From assembly GCA_020049495.1 (NCBI GenBank), contig JAIFKU010000060.1, positions 1 to 56,128 on the forward strand: 56,128 nucleotides of DNA. The letters are read 5' to 3'. The stretch is from Accumulibacter sp. (GTDB taxonomy: Bacteria > Pseudomonadota > Gammaproteobacteria > Burkholderiales > Rhodocyclaceae). Under the pieces are notes generated by a model. It searched no databases and was not told where the DNA came from. It worked only from the letters and a program-made list of their open reading frames with translations. Of this stretch, positions 9,277 to 17,843 are shown piece by piece. Position 1 is the stretch's first letter. The number at the start of each line of letters is the position of its first letter. The position numbers and the translations under genes were made by a program.

Positions 9277-9683
9277 AGATCGAGGCGCTTGACACGGCGT
9301 TCAGGGCCAGCAGCTATCGGGTTGAAACGGATGACGGGATTTTCGAGTTGAGGATTGGTGTGCACGATCCCGCGTTCGATGATTTTCTGCTCCGGCAGGG
9401 TGTCTCCTGCTGGGGCCTGCTTACCGCGTATAACCCTGGAGGGATACGCTGCGACGATGAAAACCCTTTGCGGCAAATGCAACTGCTGGAACGTCTGCAG
9501 AGGCTAGGCTGGACTTACCGACTGGCCTGCAATGTAGCCGATGACGGTGGGTGGCCTGCAGAACCGGGTTTTCTCCTCCTGCAGGTCAGTGAAAAGGATG
9601 TCAGCAGCATGGCGGCGGAATTTTCCCAGCGGGCGTGTGTCTGTGGGGACATCGGGTCCGCACCGCGCCTTGTCTGGATTTAA
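9273..9683 (+). CDS. DUF3293 family protein
   Basis: A 136-residue protein matching the DUF3293 pattern: an early hydrophobic strand (FELRIGV), the signature LLTAYNPGG followed by NPLRQMQLLERLQRLGW, and then a WPAEPGFLLLQVS segment. The family has no established biochemical role. Translation is coupled to rmuC through an ATGA overlap, so it is co-expressed with that gene. It has no signal peptide and is predicted cytoplasmic. The domain assignment is by motif recall; function is not claimed. Confidence 0.8.
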   Translation: MKIEALDTAFRASSYRVETDDGIFELRIGVHDPAFDDFLLRQGVSCWGLLTAYNPGGIRCDDENPLRQMQLLERLQRLGWTYRLACNVADDGGWPAEPGFLLLQVSEKDVSSMAAEFSQRACVCGDIGSAPRLVWI

Positions 9684-9764
9684 TTGGCGGACACTGTGAT
9701 TGGCTTCCTTCTTCCCGGTGCCGGATACGGGTAGTATCAAGCCACGACAGAGGTGATGAGCACC

Positions 9765-12164
9765 ATGAGCAAGCAAATAGGTCGTTTCGAGATCATCCGC
9801 GAACTGGGTCGGGGAGCGCAGAGCATTGTCTATCTGGCGCGCGACCCGCATTTGCAGCGCGAGGTGGCGATCAAGACGCTGCATTTCGCCCATCCCGATC
9901 CGCAGCAGAATCAGCAACTGCTTGCCGAAGCGCGTATTGTCAGCCAGTTGCGCCACCCCAGCATCGTCCCCATCTTTGAGGCCGGAGAAGAGCAGGGCGA
10001 TCTTTACCTCGTCTTTGAGTTTGTTCCGGGCAAGAATCTGGGTGATTACCTGAAAGCAAACGGTCAACTGACGCCGGTGAAAGCCATTGCCATTATCAAT
10101 TCTGTGCTGGAGGCCATTGCTCACGCCCATGCGGCAGGCATCATTCATCGCGACCTCAAACCGAACAATATTCTGATCGATAGCGATGGCATGCCGCGCG
10201 TCATGGACTTTGGCATTGCCGCGCATGTCGAGGCACGGTCGAACGATGCCGAAGCCTTCATGGGAACGCCTGCGTATATGGCACCTGAATACATCGACCG
10301 GCGAGAACACAGCGAACGCAGCGACGTGTTCTCGGCCGGACTGGTGCTTTATGAATTGTTGACCGGGCAGCGGGCGGTACAGGGCGAAAATATTCATGAG
10401 GTCATGAACCGGGTGGCCAACGAAGAAATCAGGTTGCCGGCCGGTAGCGAAATCGACGACGAGCTGGCCAGCGTCCTTTACAAGGCGATTGCCAGGGATC
10501 GGCAGCAGCGTTTTGCTTCGGCAACCCGGATGCGCGAGGCGCTCGATGCCTACCTGGAACCAGACGATCCGGTAACCTCGTCCGATGCCAAGCAAAGCAC
10601 CATCGATTTTCTGCTGCGGCGCATGCGGCGCAAGAGTGACTTCCCGGCCTTGTCGGAATCGGTCAGTACGATCAACAAGATTACGGGATCCGACAAGGAA
10701 AGCATCTCCAACCTCTCCAATTCGATCCTCAAGGATTTTTCACTGACCAACAAGATTCTTCGCCTCGTTAATTCCGTGTATTTTCGCCAGGCCGGCGGCG
10801 GAAACATCAGCACGATTTCGCGTGCCGTTCTGGTTCTTGGCTTTGATGCCGTACGCAATATTTCCATTACGGTTATGCTCTTCGAGCACCTGCAAAACAA
10901 GGGCAATGCCAATCTGCTCAAGGAGGAATTCCTGCGCGCCAACCTGGCCGCCATTCTGGCCAAGAATATTGGCGAAAAAACCTCGGCGCGTGATGTAGAA
11001 CAGGCTTTCATCTGCTCAATGTTCCATAGCCTGGGGCGTTTATTGAGTCAGTTCTATTTTCCGGACGAAAGTGAAGAAATCAAGCGGCTGATCGAGCAGA
11101 AACCCTGTAGCGAGGAAGCGGCGGCGGTTCAGGTCCTGGGCATTTCGTTTGAGGATCTGGGTATCGGCATCGCGCGCACCTGGGGTTTTCCCAATCTCAT
11201 TGTCAACAGCATGCGCAAGTTGCCGGCTGGCGCCGTGCGCAAGGCCAATACCGTTGAAGAGCGCATGCGCATACTGTCGGCCTTCTCCAATGAATTATGC
11301 ACGATGATTTCCGGAGTGGAACCTGAGCAGCGACAAAAGGAACTGCGCAAGATCACGGCGCGTTTCGGCGAGAACATCGCGCTCGGTGACCAGGCTTTGC
11401 GCGAAACGATGGAGAAGTCGTTTCAGGAGGTGGCGCAGTTCGCCGGAATCATCGGCATCAATCTGAAGCAATCTGCGTTCGGCAAGCAGATGAAGCGGTG
11501 GAGTGCAAAACCCGGGAACGCGGTGGTTCCGGAAACGGCGGTGGGCATAGACAGTGATAGTGCTGAAACGGTGCTTTCCGATGTAGTTCCGGCCGGTGCG
11601 CCCGGCAGCCCGGTTGTGGAGGGTGAAACCGAAGGGGCGGCAGAAGTCGGGAATCCTGAAGTGATTCTGCTGGCCGGGATTCAGGATATCAGCAATACGC
11701 TGGTCGAGGATTTCAAGCTCAATGACGTATTGCGCATCATTCTTGAAACGATGTACCGCGCCAAAGGTTTCAAGCGGGTCATCCTGTGCGTACGCGATGC
11801 ACGCAGCAACTCGATGCTAGGCCGTTTCGGCTTCGGGCCGGATGCGCTGGAGATCGCCCGGCGATTCAATTTCTCTCTGGTTTTCACGCCGGATATTTTT
11901 CATGCCGCCTTGTCCAAGGGCGTCGATATCCTGATCACCGATACCAATGACCCCAAGATTTCCACACGCATTCCGGAGTGGTTCCGCAAGGGGGTGAATG
12001 CCGGAACCTTTGTCATCTTTCCCTTGTGTATCAAGAGCAATCCGGTGGCCATGATCTACGCGGACAATGATCATGCCGGGGAAATCGTCATTCCCGAAAA
12101 GGAACTGTCCCTATTGCGCACCTTGCGCAATCAGGCGGTGCTGGCGATCAAGCAGTCAAGCTGA
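9765..12164 (+). CDS. Ser/Thr protein kinase - HDOD - GAF fusion
   Basis: A three-part signalling protein of 799 residues. Residues 6-265 are a Hanks-type kinase with the glycine loop GRGAQSIVYLA, ATP-binding Lys37 (VAIK), catalytic HRDLKPNN with Asp130 and Asn135, DFG Asp148 and GTPAYMAPE, so it should be active. Residues 280-500 form an HDOD domain (SNLSNSILKDFSLTNKILRL and STISRAVLVLGFDAVRNIS), a non-hydrolytic HD relative. After a variable linker, residues 615-799 are a GAF domain that could sense a small ligand. No transmembrane segment is seen. The start at 9765 is chosen because a GAGGTGA ribosome site ends 8 bases upstream; starts at 9753 and 9756 sit inside or against that site. It converges on bamD. 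Targets and signal are unknown. Confidence 0.9.
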   Translation: MSKQIGRFEIIRELGRGAQSIVYLARDPHLQREVAIKTLHFAHPDPQQNQQLLAEARIVSQLRHPSIVPIFEAGEEQGDLYLVFEFVPGKNLGDYLKANGQLTPVKAIAIINSVLEAIAHAHAAGIIHRDLKPNNILIDSDGMPRVMDFGIAAHVEARSNDAEAFMGTPAYMAPEYIDRREHSERSDVFSAGLVLYELLTGQRAVQGENIHEVMNRVANEEIRLPAGSEIDDELASVLYKAIARDRQQRFASATRMREALDAYLEPDDPVTSSDAKQSTIDFLLRRMRRKSDFPALSESVSTINKITGSDKESISNLSNSILKDFSLTNKILRLVNSVYFRQAGGGNISTISRAVLVLGFDAVRNISITVMLFEHLQNKGNANLLKEEFLRANLAAILAKNIGEKTSARDVEQAFICSMFHSLGRLLSQFYFPDESEEIKRLIEQKPCSEEAAAVQVLGISFEDLGIGIARTWGFPNLIVNSMRKLPAGAVRKANTVEERMRILSAFSNELCTMISGVEPEQRQKELRKITARFGENIALGDQALRETMEKSFQEVAQFAGIIGINLKQSAFGKQMKRWSAKPGNAVVPETAVGIDSDSAETVLSDVVPAGAPGSPVVEGETEGAAEVGNPEVILLAGIQDISNTLVEDFKLNDVLRIILETMYRAKGFKRVILCVRDARSNSMLGRFGFGPDALEIARRFNFSLVFTPDIFHAALSKGVDILITDTNDPKISTRIPEWFRKGVNAGTFVIFPLCIKSNPVAMIYADNDHAGEIVIPEKELSLLRTLRNQAVLAIKQSS

Positions 12165-12217
12165 AGTCATTCTTCACTTCAAGGCTTCAAAAACAGATCA
12201 ATTGACAGCGATAATAA

Positions 12218-13012
12218 CTACCAGAGCTTCCACCACGCTTCCTTGCGTTCAAGGCCACGGGTGTAATAGACACTGTTCGGATAGTTCTTGCGCATCACAC
12301 GCTCGATATCGTCGCGCAGATCATTCATGCCCATCTGATCGTAGGCCTTGACCATGATGAACAAGGCTTCTTCGGTGGCCGGTGCCTCAGGGTAGTTTTT
12401 CAACGCGAACTGTGAGCGATTGATGGCCGCCACATAGGCGTTGCGCTTCATGTAGTAGCGGGCGACGTGAACCTCCAGAGAGGCCAGTGCATTGACCAGA
12501 TACTTCATGCGCAGGATGGCATCCGGAGTGTACTTGCTGTCCGGATAACGGGTCACCAGTTCCTTGAAAGCGTCAAAGGATTCGCGAGCGCCTTTCGGAT
12601 CGCGCTCGGTCATGTCCTGCTGGCTGACCTGACCCAGTAGGCCCAGATCCTCGTTGAAATTTACCAGTCCGCGCAGATAGTAAACATAGTCGACGTTCGG
12701 GTGATTCGGGTGCAGCTTGATGAAACGCTCACAGGCGGCAATGGCTGAAGCGGGTTCGCTGGATTTCCAGTAAGCGTAGGCGATGTCGATCTGGGCCTGC
12801 TGGGCAAAACGGCCATAGGGGTAGCGCGATTCAAGCTTTTCAAAATACTTGATCGCTTTTTCGTAGCCGCCTTCATTGAGCGATTCTTTGGCTTCGGTGT
12901 ACAACTTGTTGGCCGACCAGCCTACAGTTTCATCCTTCACTTCGGGCAGGAGTCCGCAACCGGCAAAGAAGGTGGCGAGGAAAAGCGCTGCGATAACCGC
13001 TAAACTACGCAT
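12218..13012 (-). CDS. bamD: Outer membrane assembly lipoprotein BamD
   Basis: Essential lipoprotein of the BAM complex, which inserts beta-barrel proteins into the outer membrane. The 264-residue precursor has a lipoprotein signal peptide with the lipobox FAGC and Cys19 as the lipidation site. The mature part contains TPR-like helical repeats, for example YTEAKESLNEGGYEKAIKYFEKL, YAYWKSSEPASAIAACERF and YPEAPATEEALFIMVKAYDQMG. It is head-to-head with rluD; the two start codons are separated by one base. A perfect TATAAT on the minus strand at 13087-13092, inside the rluD coding region, is a good candidate -10 box. Confidence 0.95.
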   Translation of the reverse strand: MRSLAVIAALFLATFFAGCGLLPEVKDETVGWSANKLYTEAKESLNEGGYEKAIKYFEKLESRYPYGRFAQQAQIDIAYAYWKSSEPASAIAACERFIKLHPNHPNVDYVYYLRGLVNFNEDLGLLGQVSQQDMTERDPKGARESFDAFKELVTRYPDSKYTPDAILRMKYLVNALASLEVHVARYYMKRNAYVAAINRSQFALKNYPEAPATEEALFIMVKAYDQMGMNDLRDDIERVMRKNYPNSVYYTRGLERKEAWWKLW

Positions 13013-13013
13013 A

Positions 13014-14144
13014 ATGAAAATTCCACATAAAAAAACAGAAATCGATCCGCCCGAGCCCAGTCCCTGGGAGATGGCCGAGCGCGCTGATTATAGCGCAAAC
13101 CCGAAACTTGCTCTGAGCGTTCCTGCAGATTGCGGAGGTCAGCGTCTTGATCTGGTGCTCGCTCGTCTGCGGCCGCAGCATTCGCGCAGCCGCTTGCAGA
13201 ACTGGATCCGTGAAGGAAGGGTTGCCGTCGGCGGTTTTACCGTCCGTGAACCAAAGCAGAAGCTTTGGGGCGGAGAACTCATTGAACTGGCCGAAGCAAC
13301 TGATGAGCATAAACTGTCGTCGGTTCCGGAGGCCATTGTGCTCACTATCGTCCACGAGGATGAGACGCTGATCGTACTCGACAAGCAGGCCGGTCTGGTG
13401 GTTCATCCGGGCAGCGGCAACTGGAGCGGAACACTGCTCAATGCCTTGCTCTACCATGCGCCCGAGCTTGAAAGGGTGCCGCGTGCCGGTATTGTGCATC
13501 GCCTCGACAAGGATACCAGCGGCCTGATGGTCGTCGCTAGGACGCTCGAGGCACAGACCGACCTGGTGCGCCAGTTGCAGGCGCGTACGGTCAAACGCTT
13601 CTATCAGGCCCTGGTCCGCGGCAAGCTTGAGCGCGGCGCTACGGTCGATGCTCCGATTGGCCGTCATCCGACACAGCGGACAAAAATGGCGGTGGTAAAG
13701 ACCGGCAAACCGGCGCGGACACACTACCGAATTGTCGAACGCTTCATCGACTGCACGCTGGTTGAATGTGCTCTGGAAACCGGGCGGACGCACCAGATTC
13801 GAGTGCACATGACATCCATCGGGCATCCCCTGGTCGGTGATCCCGTTTATGGCGGGGGTACCAGCCGGGTGCCGATCGGTCCCGAATTCCATCGTCAGGC
13901 TCTGCATGCGCGTCGCCTCGGGTTGGTACACCCGGCAAGCGGCAAGCCGATGCTGTGGAAATCGAATCCTCCGGATGACATGGCCGAACTGATCGAGACA
14001 GCGCGCCTGCTGGCTTTCGAGGCGCGTACCAGTGAACAGGAAGCGGATGAGGATTGGGACGATGACCCCGAAGGTGGTCCGCAAATCATCTACGCGTATG
14101 GCGATAGCGATAGCGGCGAAGACGACGAGGATGATGTTGAGTAG
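13014..14144 (+). CDS. rluD: 23S rRNA pseudouridine synthase RluD
   Basis: Converts uridines in helix 69 of 23S rRNA to pseudouridine. Residues about 40-100 form an S4 RNA-binding domain (GGQRLDLVLARLRPQHSRSR). The catalytic RluA-type signature HRLDKDTSGLMVVA holds the nucleophilic Asp, and GRTHQIRVHM and HARRLGLVHP follow. The protein ends with an unusual acidic tail (ADEDWDDDPE and DSDSGEDDEDDVE) of about 35 residues not needed for the fold. The start at 13014 gives 376 residues; the ATG at 13071 would give 357 and cannot be excluded. The gene overlaps pgeF by 11 bases. The bamD/rluD divergent pair followed by pgeF is a familiar proteobacterial order. Confidence 0.93.
   Translation: MKIPHKKTEIDPPEPSPWEMAERADYSANPKLALSVPADCGGQRLDLVLARLRPQHSRSRLQNWIREGRVAVGGFTVREPKQKLWGGELIELAEATDEHKLSSVPEAIVLTIVHEDETLIVLDKQAGLVVHPGSGNWSGTLLNALLYHAPELERVPRAGIVHRLDKDTSGLMVVARTLEAQTDLVRQLQARTVKRFYQALVRGKLERGATVDAPIGRHPTQRTKMAVVKTGKPARTHYRIVERFIDCTLVECALETGRTHQIRVHMTSIGHPLVGDPVYGGGTSRVPIGPEFHRQALHARRLGLVHPASGKPMLWKSNPPDDMAELIETARLLAFEARTSEQEADEDWDDDPEGGPQIIYAYGDSDSGEDDEDDVE
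13087..13092 (-). promoter_or_regulatory. Candidate -10 box for bamD inside rluD
   Basis: The minus strand reads TATAAT here, about 75 bases before the bamD start codon. No good TTGACA-like -35 is seen at 16-18 bases spacing, so the call rests on the perfect -10 and on the lack of any non-coding space between bamD and rluD. Confidence 0.45.
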
Positions 14145-14883
14145 CCCGCCATGGTTCGTGCCTGACTGGCCAGCACCGGAAGGGGTGCGCAGCCTGATCA
14201 CCACGCGCAACGGCGGCGTCAGTCAGGGCATGTATTCCAGCCTTAATCTGGGCGACCACGTTGGCGATGATCCCTTGGCCGTAGCCACCAATCGGGCACG
14301 TTTAAGGGATGTGTTTGAAAGTGATCCGGTCTGGCTGGAGCAGATCCATGGTACCCGGATCGTCGACGCCGACCGGTTTCACTCCGGCGATCAGCCGCCG
14401 CAGGCCGATGCTGCTTTTTCGCGAAAGGCGGGAGTGGTGTGTGTCGTGATGACTGCCGATTGCCTGCCGGTCTTGTTCTGTGATGATTCGGGGAGCGTTG
14501 TCGCAGTCGCCCATGCCGGCTGGCGCGGACTATCTGCCGGTGTACTGGAAGAAACCGTTACCGCGATGGGTGTGCCCGGCAAAAATATCATGGCCTATCT
14601 TGGGCCAGCCATCGGGCGGCAGGCTTTTGAAGTGGGCGACGAGGTCCGTTCGGCTTTCGTCTCCACAGACGCACAGGCAGCGGCAGCCTTCAAACCGTCG
14701 CTGCCCAGTAAATGGCTGGCGGACATTTACCTTCTGGCCCGCCAGCGTCTGGCAGGGCAGGGCGTTGAAAGGGTTTTCGGTGGCTCGTTCTGTACCGTCA
14801 GTGAAGCGGACCGCTTTTTCTCTTACCGGCGCAATGGGCAGACCGGGCGCATGGCATCGATGGTCTGGCTGGATAAACCGTAA
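14134..14883 (+). CDS. pgeF: Purine nucleoside phosphorylase / YfiH family (multicopper 'polyphenol oxidase' fold)
   Basis: Member of the YfiH/LACC1/PgeF family, enzymes reported to act on purine nucleosides and implicated in peptidoglycan precursor quality control; older annotations call it laccase. The product is 249 residues from ATG 14134 (MLSSPPWFVPDWPAPEGV), which overlaps the rluD stop by 11 bases. Conserved zinc-site motifs are visible: TTRNGGVS near the start, TADCLPVLFCD with the Cys, AVAHAGWRGL with the His, and a C-terminal CTVSEADRFFSYRRNG. Coupling to rluD suggests co-transcription; the association is common in Proteobacteria. Confidence 0.93.
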   Translation: MLSSPPWFVPDWPAPEGVRSLITTRNGGVSQGMYSSLNLGDHVGDDPLAVATNRARLRDVFESDPVWLEQIHGTRIVDADRFHSGDQPPQADAAFSRKAGVVCVVMTADCLPVLFCDDSGSVVAVAHAGWRGLSAGVLEETVTAMGVPGKNIMAYLGPAIGRQAFEVGDEVRSAFVSTDAQAAAAFKPSLPSKWLADIYLLARQRLAGQGVERVFGGSFCTVSEADRFFSYRRNGQTGRMASMVWLDKP

Positions 14884-14931
14884 CGAAATACTGAAGTTGC
14901 CCTGATACGTTCAGCATTGAGGAGTAATCGG

Positions 14932-15030
14932 ATGAACTTGAAAACCTCAGTTGCAAGACTGCGAACCCTTCGGGCGAACGGTATCATCATCTGGGGTGGT
15001 GATATCTTCAATGATCGATGGGATGCTTAA
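14932..15030 (+). CDS. Possible small protein (32 residues) ahead of the dehydrogenase
   Basis: A 32-codon frame starting ATG at 14932 and ending TAA, preceded by a strong ribosome site (GAGGAG, about 8 bases upstream). It reads MNLKTSVARLRTLRANGI and ends with IIIWGGDIFNDRWDA. I recognise no family. It is too short to judge by composition, but the ribosome site is better than that of most genes in the window. It could be a leader peptide or small protein for the dehydrogenase that begins 121 bases later, or a chance frame. Confidence 0.4.
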   Translation: MNLKTSVARLRTLRANGIIIWGGDIFNDRWDA

Positions 15031-15151
15031 GCTACTGTTTTCACCCGGTGGGCATTGCAGCACGTTCGCATTTACAATTGGATCGGTCTTACAAAAATCG
15101 ATCTGATATTGGTTTATCAATTAATCAATTCTAGACATGGAGGTACTTGGC

Positions 15152-16162
15152 ATGAGCAACACTGTATTGGCTTCTGAATCAATAAATTCTAAATCCACTC
15201 CCGTTATTGGTGTAATCGAGCCAGGGTTCGCCGACTACAGTGCTGAGCGTCGAGTATTGGCAGCGCTTGGCGCTGAAGTACGCAGTTTGAACTGGGACGG
15301 GAACCGCTCTGTTTTGCTCGACCAGTTGCGCCAGGTCGATGTTGTTCTTGTCAGAGACACCGCATTGAACGCTGAAGCCATCGAACATCTGAGAGAAAAC
15401 GGCGGCATCGTTCGCTATGGCGTCGGTGTCGATACAATCGACCTGGAAGCCGCGAAGCGACGCGGGATTCGCGTAGCCAACGTACCCCATTATGGTGCTG
15501 AAATCGAAGTCAGTGACCATGCGGCGGCTCTGACTCTGGCCCTTGTTCGCCGTGTCGTCTCACGCAATGAGCAAGTCATGAATAAACAATGGGGTTTTGG
15601 CCAGAAAGAACCCATTTATCGTATCGCAGGTTCCACATTAGGCCTGGTCGGATTCGGGAAAATCGCCCGTGCCTATCTGGAAAGAATGCGCGCTTTTGGT
15701 GTGGGTGACGTGCTGGTTTACGACCCTTACGTGCCTGACGCTGTCCTTGAGCAACATAAAGTTATCCGGGTCGAATTTGATGATATGTGTCTTCGCTCCA
15801 AGATCATCTCCTTGCATGCGCCGGCTACAGCAGAAAATCACAACATCATCAATGAACGTACTTTAAGCCTGATGAACAAAAGGACTTGTCTCATCAATAC
15901 CTCGAGAGGTGGGCTTGTTGATGTTCATGCCTTGGCGGCTGCCTTAAAAGCCGGGCAGATATTCGGCGCTGCACTCGATGTTCTGGACCGAGAGCCGATC
16001 ACCGAGGATTGCCCCTTACGCGGATTGAAAAACGTGATTCTGACCGATCACACCGCCTGGTACTCTGAATCTTCCGTCGCGGTACTCCAGGAAGGTGCTG
16101 CACGTGCTGCCTACGAAATATTGACGACCGGAACACCGACGAATTGGGTGAACCGGTGGTGA
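15152..16162 (+). CDS. D-isomer-specific 2-hydroxyacid dehydrogenase (CtBP/phosphoglycerate dehydrogenase-like)
   Basis: NAD-dependent dehydrogenase of 336 residues that should interconvert a 2-hydroxyacid and a 2-oxoacid. The N-terminal substrate domain contains VDVVLVRDTALNAEAIEHL and VRYGVGVDTIDLEAAKRRGI. The Rossmann motif is LGLVGFGKIARAYLERM. The catalytic residues expected for the family are present: Arg in LINTSRGGLVD, Glu in ALDVLDREPI and His in LTDHTAWYSE. The start at 15152 is preferred over 15137 because GGAGG at 15139-15143 lies 8 bases ahead. The upstream 268 bases are noticeably AT-richer than the neighbourhood, and the gene sits between unrelated housekeeping genes, so later acquisition is possible. 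The substrate is not identifiable. Confidence 0.9.
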   Translation: MSNTVLASESINSKSTPVIGVIEPGFADYSAERRVLAALGAEVRSLNWDGNRSVLLDQLRQVDVVLVRDTALNAEAIEHLRENGGIVRYGVGVDTIDLEAAKRRGIRVANVPHYGAEIEVSDHAAALTLALVRRVVSRNEQVMNKQWGFGQKEPIYRIAGSTLGLVGFGKIARAYLERMRAFGVGDVLVYDPYVPDAVLEQHKVIRVEFDDMCLRSKIISLHAPATAENHNIINERTLSLMNKRTCLINTSRGGLVDVHALAAALKAGQIFGAALDVLDREPITEDCPLRGLKNVILTDHTAWYSESSVAVLQEGAARAAYEILTTGTPTNWVNRW

Positions 16163-16197
16163 CCTGAGGATTGGCGAAGCTCACCCGAAGCAATGCC

Positions 16198-17514
16198 CTA
16201 GCGGTGGCGGTTTCCGCTATGGTGCGAAGCGCCACCCGGTTTTCCCGTTCCGGTGCGTGGTCCCCCTGCGGCTTTGGGCGAACTCCCGCGCGCTGCGCCA
16301 CTCCCCGAACGACCCGCCTGTGAACGCTGCCCGCCTCGCGTTCCGGCCGAGCGCATCAGGATCGGTTCGGCGCGTATGCCGGGGTCAGGCTCGTAACCCG
16401 GATAGGCGACGACTTCAATCTGTTTTTTGAGCAGGCGCTCGATGTCGTGCAACAGCTTGTGTTCATCGACGCAGACCAGCGAAACCGCCGCGCCCTCGGT
16501 GCCCGCACGGCCGGTACGGCCAATGCGATGCACGTAGTCTTCGGCCACGTTCGGCAACTCGAAGTTGACGACATGCGGCAACTCGTTGATGTCGATGCCG
16601 CGTGCGGCAATATCGGTGGCTACCAGCACGTGCAGTTTGCCGCTCTTGAAATTGGCCAATGCCCGCGTACGGGCATTCTGGCTTTTGTTGCCGTGTATGA
16701 CGTCGGCCTCGATGCCGGCCTTGAGCAGCTTTTCAGTCAGCCCGTTGGCACCCCATTTGGTGCGCGTGAATACCAGTACCTGATACCAGCCCTTGTCACG
16801 GATCAGTTCAACCAGCAGATCGCGCTTGCGCTCACGGTCGACTTTGTAAACATACTGCTTGACGAGATCGGGCGGGGAATTGCGACGCTCCGATTCGACA
16901 TACTCGGGGTCGACCAGAAAGGTGCTGGCCAGAGTGCGGATTTCATCCGAAAAGGTCGCAGAGAACAGCAGATTCTGGCGTTTCTTCGGCACCAGCTTGA
17001 TGACGCGCTTGATGTCGTGAATGAAACCCATGTCGAGCATGCGGTCGGCTTCGTCGAGTACCAGTACTTCGACGCCTGAAAGGTCGACATTGCGCTGTTG
17101 CGCGTGATCGAGCAGACGGCCGGGAGTGGCCACGAGGATGTCGATACCGCTCCTGAGCGCCGAAATCTGCGGGTTCATGCCGACGCCGCCAAACATGACG
17201 AGGGACTTGAACGGAAGGTGGGCGCCGTAGGTACGCACGCTTTCTTCAACCTGCGCCGCAAGCTCACGCGTCGGCGTCAGAATCAGCACCCGGATCTTGC
17301 GCGGGCCGGTCACCCGGTTGCCAGCCAGGCGATTGAGAATCGGCAGGGTAAACCCGGCGGTCTTGCCGGTACCCGTTTGCGCGCAGGCCATCAGGTCGCG
17401 ACCGGAGAGCACGACGGGTATCGCCTGCATCTGGATCGGGGTGGGGGTTTCGTAGCCTTGATCGGCAATGGAACGAAGGATCTCGGGTACGAGACCCAGT
17501 TCGGTAAATTTCAT
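16198..17514 (-). CDS. rhlE: DEAD-box ATP-dependent RNA helicase RhlE-like
   Basis: ATP-dependent RNA helicase acting in RNA decay and ribosome maturation. The start [13 protein letters not shown] at 17514 gives 438 residues. Helicase motifs in order are Q-motif ([14 protein letters not shown]), motif I AQTGTGKT, Ia PTRELAAQ, motif II DEAD in [15 protein letters not shown], motif III SAT in [10 protein letters not shown], motif [13 protein letters not shown] and motif [12 protein letters not shown]. The last 60 or so residues are a Gly/Arg/Ser-rich basic tail ([14 protein letters not shown]) for RNA binding, as in RhlE. It is convergent with the dehydrogenase and divergent from phaR, and probably transcribed alone. 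Confidence 0.94.
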   Translation of the reverse strand: MKFTELGLVPEILRSIADQGYETPTPIQMQAIPVVLSGRDLMACAQTGTGKTAGFTLPILNRLAGNRVTGPRKIRVLILTPTRELAAQVEESVRTYGAHLPFKSLVMFGGVGMNPQISALRSGIDILVATPGRLLDHAQQRNVDLSGVEVLVLDEADRMLDMGFIHDIKRVIKLVPKKRQNLLFSATFSDEIRTLASTFLVDPEYVESERRNSPPDLVKQYVYKVDRERKRDLLVELIRDKGWYQVLVFTRTKWGANGLTEKLLKAGIEADVIHGNKSQNARTRALANFKSGKLHVLVATDIAARGIDINELPHVVNFELPNVAEDYVHRIGRTGRAGTEGAAVSLVCVDEHKLLHDIERLLKKQIEVVAYPGYEPDPGIRAEPILMRSAGTRGGQRSQAGRSGSGAARGSSPKAAGGPRTGTGKPGGASHHSGNRHR

Positions 17515-17843
17515 GCGGGAGAACTCCAGGCGTTTGCCATGCGCGCGGGAACAACGGTCAATGCGCGAACCAGTCTGGGCAAACACTCAGGGATGTGTGA
17601 GTCGGGCGAGGCGAGAATGCCTGGCCGCATCGGACGAACGCCAAGACTGATGAATGGCGAAACGAGGAAGCGAGATAATACCACACCTACGGGTATGTCT
17701 TGATCATGTCTGCAGCAAACATGTTGCCGTGCGCGTCCGGCTCTGCCGGGGAGCCGGTTTTCTGCTCGTGTATAATGCTGCTGTGCAACATCGATCTGCC
17801 GTGAAGAAGTTTCCCGGAATGAGTTGCCAATGGAGAGGTCTTC
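17515..17843. other. Intergenic region between rhlE and phaR
   Basis: About 330 bases between two divergent genes, with no convincing reading frame. It holds a GC-rich hairpin followed by TTTT (17737-17761) and a TATAAT at 17771-17776. The latter is a fair -10 for phaR, though no -35 is evident. The phaR ribosome site GGAGAGG is at 17832-17838. Confidence 0.6.
17737..17761 (+). terminator. Hairpin with T-run upstream of phaR
   Basis: The 7-base stem CCGGCTC/GAGCCGG with a 7-base loop is followed immediately by TTTT. It has the form of an intrinsic terminator on the plus strand, yet no plus-strand gene ends nearby. It may end read-through from the dehydrogenase region or antisense RNA to rhlE. 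Confidence 0.4.

Noticed and set aside
9504-10595. 363-codon minus-strand frame opposite the DUF3293 and STPK-HDOD genes
   Set aside because: It crosses two well-supported plus-strand genes and lacks any domain.
13005-14210. Long minus-strand frame opposite rluD
   Set aside because: It covers rluD and the start of pgeF on the opposite strand and has no recognisable motifs or ribosome site.
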